Of a DNA stretch of 64,000 bases, positions 61,960-64,000 are shown piece by piece. Position numbers and translations under genes: made by a program. The stretch is from NCBI GenBank assembly GCA_016296575.1, contig JAEDJA010000007.1:38517-102516 (forward strand), in the 5' to 3' direction. The first letter of the stretch is position 1. Every line of letters begins with the position of its first letter. The DNA comes from Treponema sp. GTDB taxonomy: Bacteria; Spirochaetota; Spirochaetia; Treponematales; Treponemataceae. The notes under the pieces were generated by a model. That model did not search any database, was not told where the DNA came from, and saw only the letters and a program-made list of their open reading frames with translations.

Positions 61960-63000
61960 ATGAAAAAGCTAATTACTTCTATTATTGTTTGTTTGATGAT
62001 GCTTGTTCCACTTTCGGCAAAAGGTTTGGATTACCTTCGTTCCGGGGAATACGCATACTATCTGGATCTCCGCGGTAACATGAATTTCTTCCGTGGATAC
62101 ATGTTTATTCGCAAAGACGCAAATTCCGGACTTATTTATATTCGAAACGTAAGCCTTGTTGATGGTAATGAATCTAAAATAGAAATTGAAGTAGATGACA
62201 CAACTGATGATCTGATTCTTAAGAATCTTACATACGTTACTAGCTTTGATACAAAAGATCTTCCTGAAGAACACTACCAGGCAGTCAACGATCTTTTGAA
62301 TTTCAACAGCTTCTATCATATTAACGAAAGCCGAATTGGACTTGGCGGTGTGTTTCAGGATGTTTGGGAAGAATATGGTTATACTCTCAACTTCAATTAC
62401 TGCAAATACATTCCATTCTTCAAATTCATAGACATTACCCGGGATGGAGATGAAAATCCTACTTATATTTTGAACAATGCAGGTATTTACAATAATGTTG
62501 ACGAAGCACAAAGCTTCTTTGAAGTTGGACTTAGAGCTTTCCCTACAAAAACACGAGATATTTCTAAATTAACAAAACCAACAGCAAAGGCAACAAGCGT
62601 AAAACTCAACGGAGTAACTTTGAATCTGGATAAAAACTGGGCTAAAGAAAAGAAATCTAGTGTTCCAGCTTACGGTTTTTATTTGAACAAAACCCAGCAG
62701 GCTGTTATTCAGGTTGAAAATCTTAGCAAGGCAATTAAAGACAATGGCATGACAATGGATCAGGTTATTGCAATCCAGCTTCTTAACAACAAAACAATTG
62801 ATTACTCGTCTATTATTGCTGGAAAAAAAGATACTTCAATGGAAATGGCTTTCATTTTCTATGATGAATCAGGTGCCCGCCATTATCAGTTCAACCTCTT
62901 TAAAGCAGATGGAACTGTAATCAGTCTTTCGGCATATGCAGATATTTATGATGAATACCGCGAATACTTTGCCGCAATCTGGAAAGCAATCGAAAGATAA
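61960..63000 (+). CDS. Periplasmic protein of unknown function
   Basis: 346 residues with signal peptide MKKLITSIIVCLMMLVPLSA. The mature part is rich in aromatic residues (GEYAYYLDLRGNMNFFRGYM) and ends with YADIYDEYREYFAAIWKAIE. No family was recognised. The start at 61960 was preferred over the longer frame from 61888, because the longer frame overlaps GNAT and the signal peptide begins at 61960. No ribosome site. A REP-like repeat follows its stop. Confidence 0.75.
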   Translation: MKKLITSIIVCLMMLVPLSAKGLDYLRSGEYAYYLDLRGNMNFFRGYMFIRKDANSGLIYIRNVSLVDGNESKIEIEVDDTTDDLILKNLTYVTSFDTKDLPEEHYQAVNDLLNFNSFYHINESRIGLGGVFQDVWEEYGYTLNFNYCKYIPFFKFIDITRDGDENPTYILNNAGIYNNVDEAQSFFEVGLRAFPTKTRDISKLTKPTAKATSVKLNGVTLNLDKNWAKEKKSSVPAYGFYLNKTQQAVIQVENLSKAIKDNGMTMDQVIAIQLLNNKTIDYSSIIAGKKDTSMEMAFIFYDESGARHYQFNLFKADGTVISLSAYADIYDEYREYFAAIWKAIER

Positions 63001-63007
63001 GTAAATA

Positions 63008-63121
63008 GGGGCTGTCCAATAAGTTTGCATTACGGTGGTTGAGTTTACGGTCCCTGAGCCATGTCGAAGGGTGGTATCCTGAGCCTGTCGAAGGGTCGAA
63101 ACCCACCATCTTTAGTGTAGC
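63008..63121. repeat. REP-like palindromic repeat cluster (copy B)
   Basis: The first 40 bases (63008-63047) are identical to 40630-40669. They are followed by two units of CCTGAGCC-TGTCGAAGGG (63053-63071, with one extra base, and 63078-63095) and by GTCGAAACCCACCA. TTTAGTGTAGC at 63111-63121 is the reverse complement of the element at 40700-40710. So the right part is inverted relative to copy A. No gene is supported in 63001-63164. Confidence 0.75.
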
Positions 63122-63164
63122 AATCATTACTTTGGGCACATCCCCCGGTTCTTTTTTCAGAATT

Positions 63165-63881
63165 CTATTCGAAACTAATCTGAGTGCACAGGTGATCTTC
63201 CTCATCATAGATGAATACAACCTGTGCATTTTCAATTTGTGCGTAACGGCAGATTGCTGTGCTTCCTTGTTTGAGTGCGGTTTTGTAGGAAATGCGGAGG
63301 CGGGTGAATTTCTTTTCAAACAAATCCTGTGGAAGAACTTCCCGTGCATAATCAAGGTAGGTTACGTTGTGCACGTGGTCGTTAAAATCAATATCTGATC
63401 GCCTTACAGGAATTGTCATTTCGGTGGTCCAGGTTTCGGCAGATGGAATTCGCCACAATTTTTTATCTTCAAAAACTACTTTAGATTCTGTACTGTATTT
63501 TTCCAGATAAGCAGGATCAATTTTACTTGGACGACCAGATTTTAAATCCAAAAGAATCCATTTTGTAGTACCTCGGGCGCATACTTCACCATTTTTGTAA
63601 AAAAGAAAGTTTCGGTTTGCAACAAGCGGAGAGGTGAATCCTTCACTCCAGGTTTCTGCCTTAAGTTCATCACCATATTTTGGGTAATCAGTAATTTCAA
63701 TCTGCCAGTCTGTAAGAACCCAGGCACGATCCATCCCCTTTATATTGAAGACACTGTCACCGCAAATATCTGAATGGGCGTTGGCTGCGTTACACAAGAT
63801 TCTTACAAGGGCAGTGTATGAAAGCAGGCCATCTCGTGAAAAATCTTCAATAACAGGTTTGTATGGATATTCAAAAATCAT
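63165..63881 (-). CDS. Acyl-ACP thioesterase (FatA/FatB-like double hotdog)
   Basis: A 238-residue protein with two hotdog halves. The first has DRAWVLTDWQIEITDYPKYGD and the helix SYTALVRILCNAANAHSDIC. The second has RRSDIDFNDHVHNVTYLDYA, where the catalytic region of plant-type acyl-ACP thioesterases lies. It should release free fatty acids from ACP. GGAG lies upstream of the ATG and a TATAAT promoter is at 63917-63945. Confidence 0.88.
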   Translation of the reverse strand: MIFEYPYKPVIEDFSRDGLLSYTALVRILCNAANAHSDICGDSVFNIKGMDRAWVLTDWQIEITDYPKYGDELKAETWSEGFTSPLVANRNFLFYKNGEVCARGTTKWILLDLKSGRPSKIDPAYLEKYSTESKVVFEDKKLWRIPSAETWTTEMTIPVRRSDIDFNDHVHNVTYLDYAREVLPQDLFEKKFTRLRISYKTALKQGSTAICRYAQIENAQVVFIYDEEDHLCTQISFE

Positions 63882-63916
63882 AATATTACTCCGTCATGTT
63901 GATGTAACAACTGTAA

Positions 63917-63945
63917 ATTATACAATATTGATTTTCTTTTGTAAA
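63917..63945 (-). promoter_or_regulatory. Promoter of the acyl-ACP thioesterase
   Basis: TTTACA (63940-63945), 17 bases, TATAAT (63917-63922) on the minus strand, leaving a leader of about 30 bases with a ribosome site. The window ends soon after with no other gene in view. Confidence 0.6.
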
Positions 63946-64000
63946 AGTGTTAGCGTCCGGCGAATTTAACCATTACGAGTCAGGAGAAAATCGCCAATTT

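Noticed and set aside
63039..63398. Plus-strand frame spanning the REP-like repeat and thioesterase end
   Set aside because: It combines repeat sequence with the complement of the thioesterase gene.

Overview
The window reads as a chromosomal segment of a host-associated, carbohydrate-using spirochaete close to Treponema. The evidence is a moderate to low GC content, an archaeal/eukaryotic-type PheRS alpha chain, an M23-peptidase N-terminus of spirochaete style, many envelope lipoproteins, and a mixture of GH3 and GH26-like glycosidases, a TAXI-TRAP transporter and reverse rubrerythrin that fits an anaerobe. No rRNA, tRNA, CRISPR array, prophage or insertion sequence was seen.

Layout. 1-9.5 kb holds mostly housekeeping and sugar genes (M23 peptidase fragment, murB, rpoN, a DUF362 iron-sulfur protein, a GH3 glycosidase, a MATE exporter, pheS). 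9.5-22.7 kb is the most distinctive part. A long minus-strand operon starts with an acyl carrier protein and runs through an ApeI-like dehydratase, thioesterase, LolA-like protein, MMPL exporter, DUF3261 lipoprotein, ApeP-like dehydratase and FabG. It then continues into a conserved hypothetical, a diguanylate cyclase, a rhomboid protease and a secreted protein. Opposite it lie a GH3-family acyl-adenylating enzyme and a HAD phosphatase. The gene set and order resemble an aryl polyene locus, but no ketosynthase is present. 22.7-26 kb is an AT-rich restriction-modification island. 26-30 kb holds plsC, der, a MerR regulator and an Rsm22/METTL17-like methyltransferase. 30-36.6 kb is an ABC export locus: LolD-like ATPase, two FtsX-type permeases, a LolA-like protein, an outer-membrane barrel and a Wzz-like protein. 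36.6-40.5 kb has a thioesterase and a TAXI-TRAP transporter. 40.6-44.8 kb has rpsG, rpsL, mnmE and a TrkH-type potassium transporter. 44.8-50.8 kb is a signalling trio: a 7TM PP2C phosphatase, a Cache sensor with a degenerate kinase end, and a degenerate-GGDEF/EAL protein. 50.8-52.4 kb is a GH26-like glycosidase. 52.4-60.6 kb holds two large fibronectin-like lipoproteins, a small lipoprotein and a barrel protein. The rest holds reverse rubrerythrin, a GNAT acetyltransferase, a secreted protein and an acyl-ACP thioesterase.

Two genome-wide themes emerge. First, many genes have a sigma-70 promoter whose -10 box lies only 6-9 bases before the start codon, with no Shine-Dalgarno sequence, suggesting leaderless mRNAs. 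Second, a REP-like repeat with an identical 40-base core sits in two distant intergenic regions.

All functions come from reading motifs by eye. No database or folding program was run.
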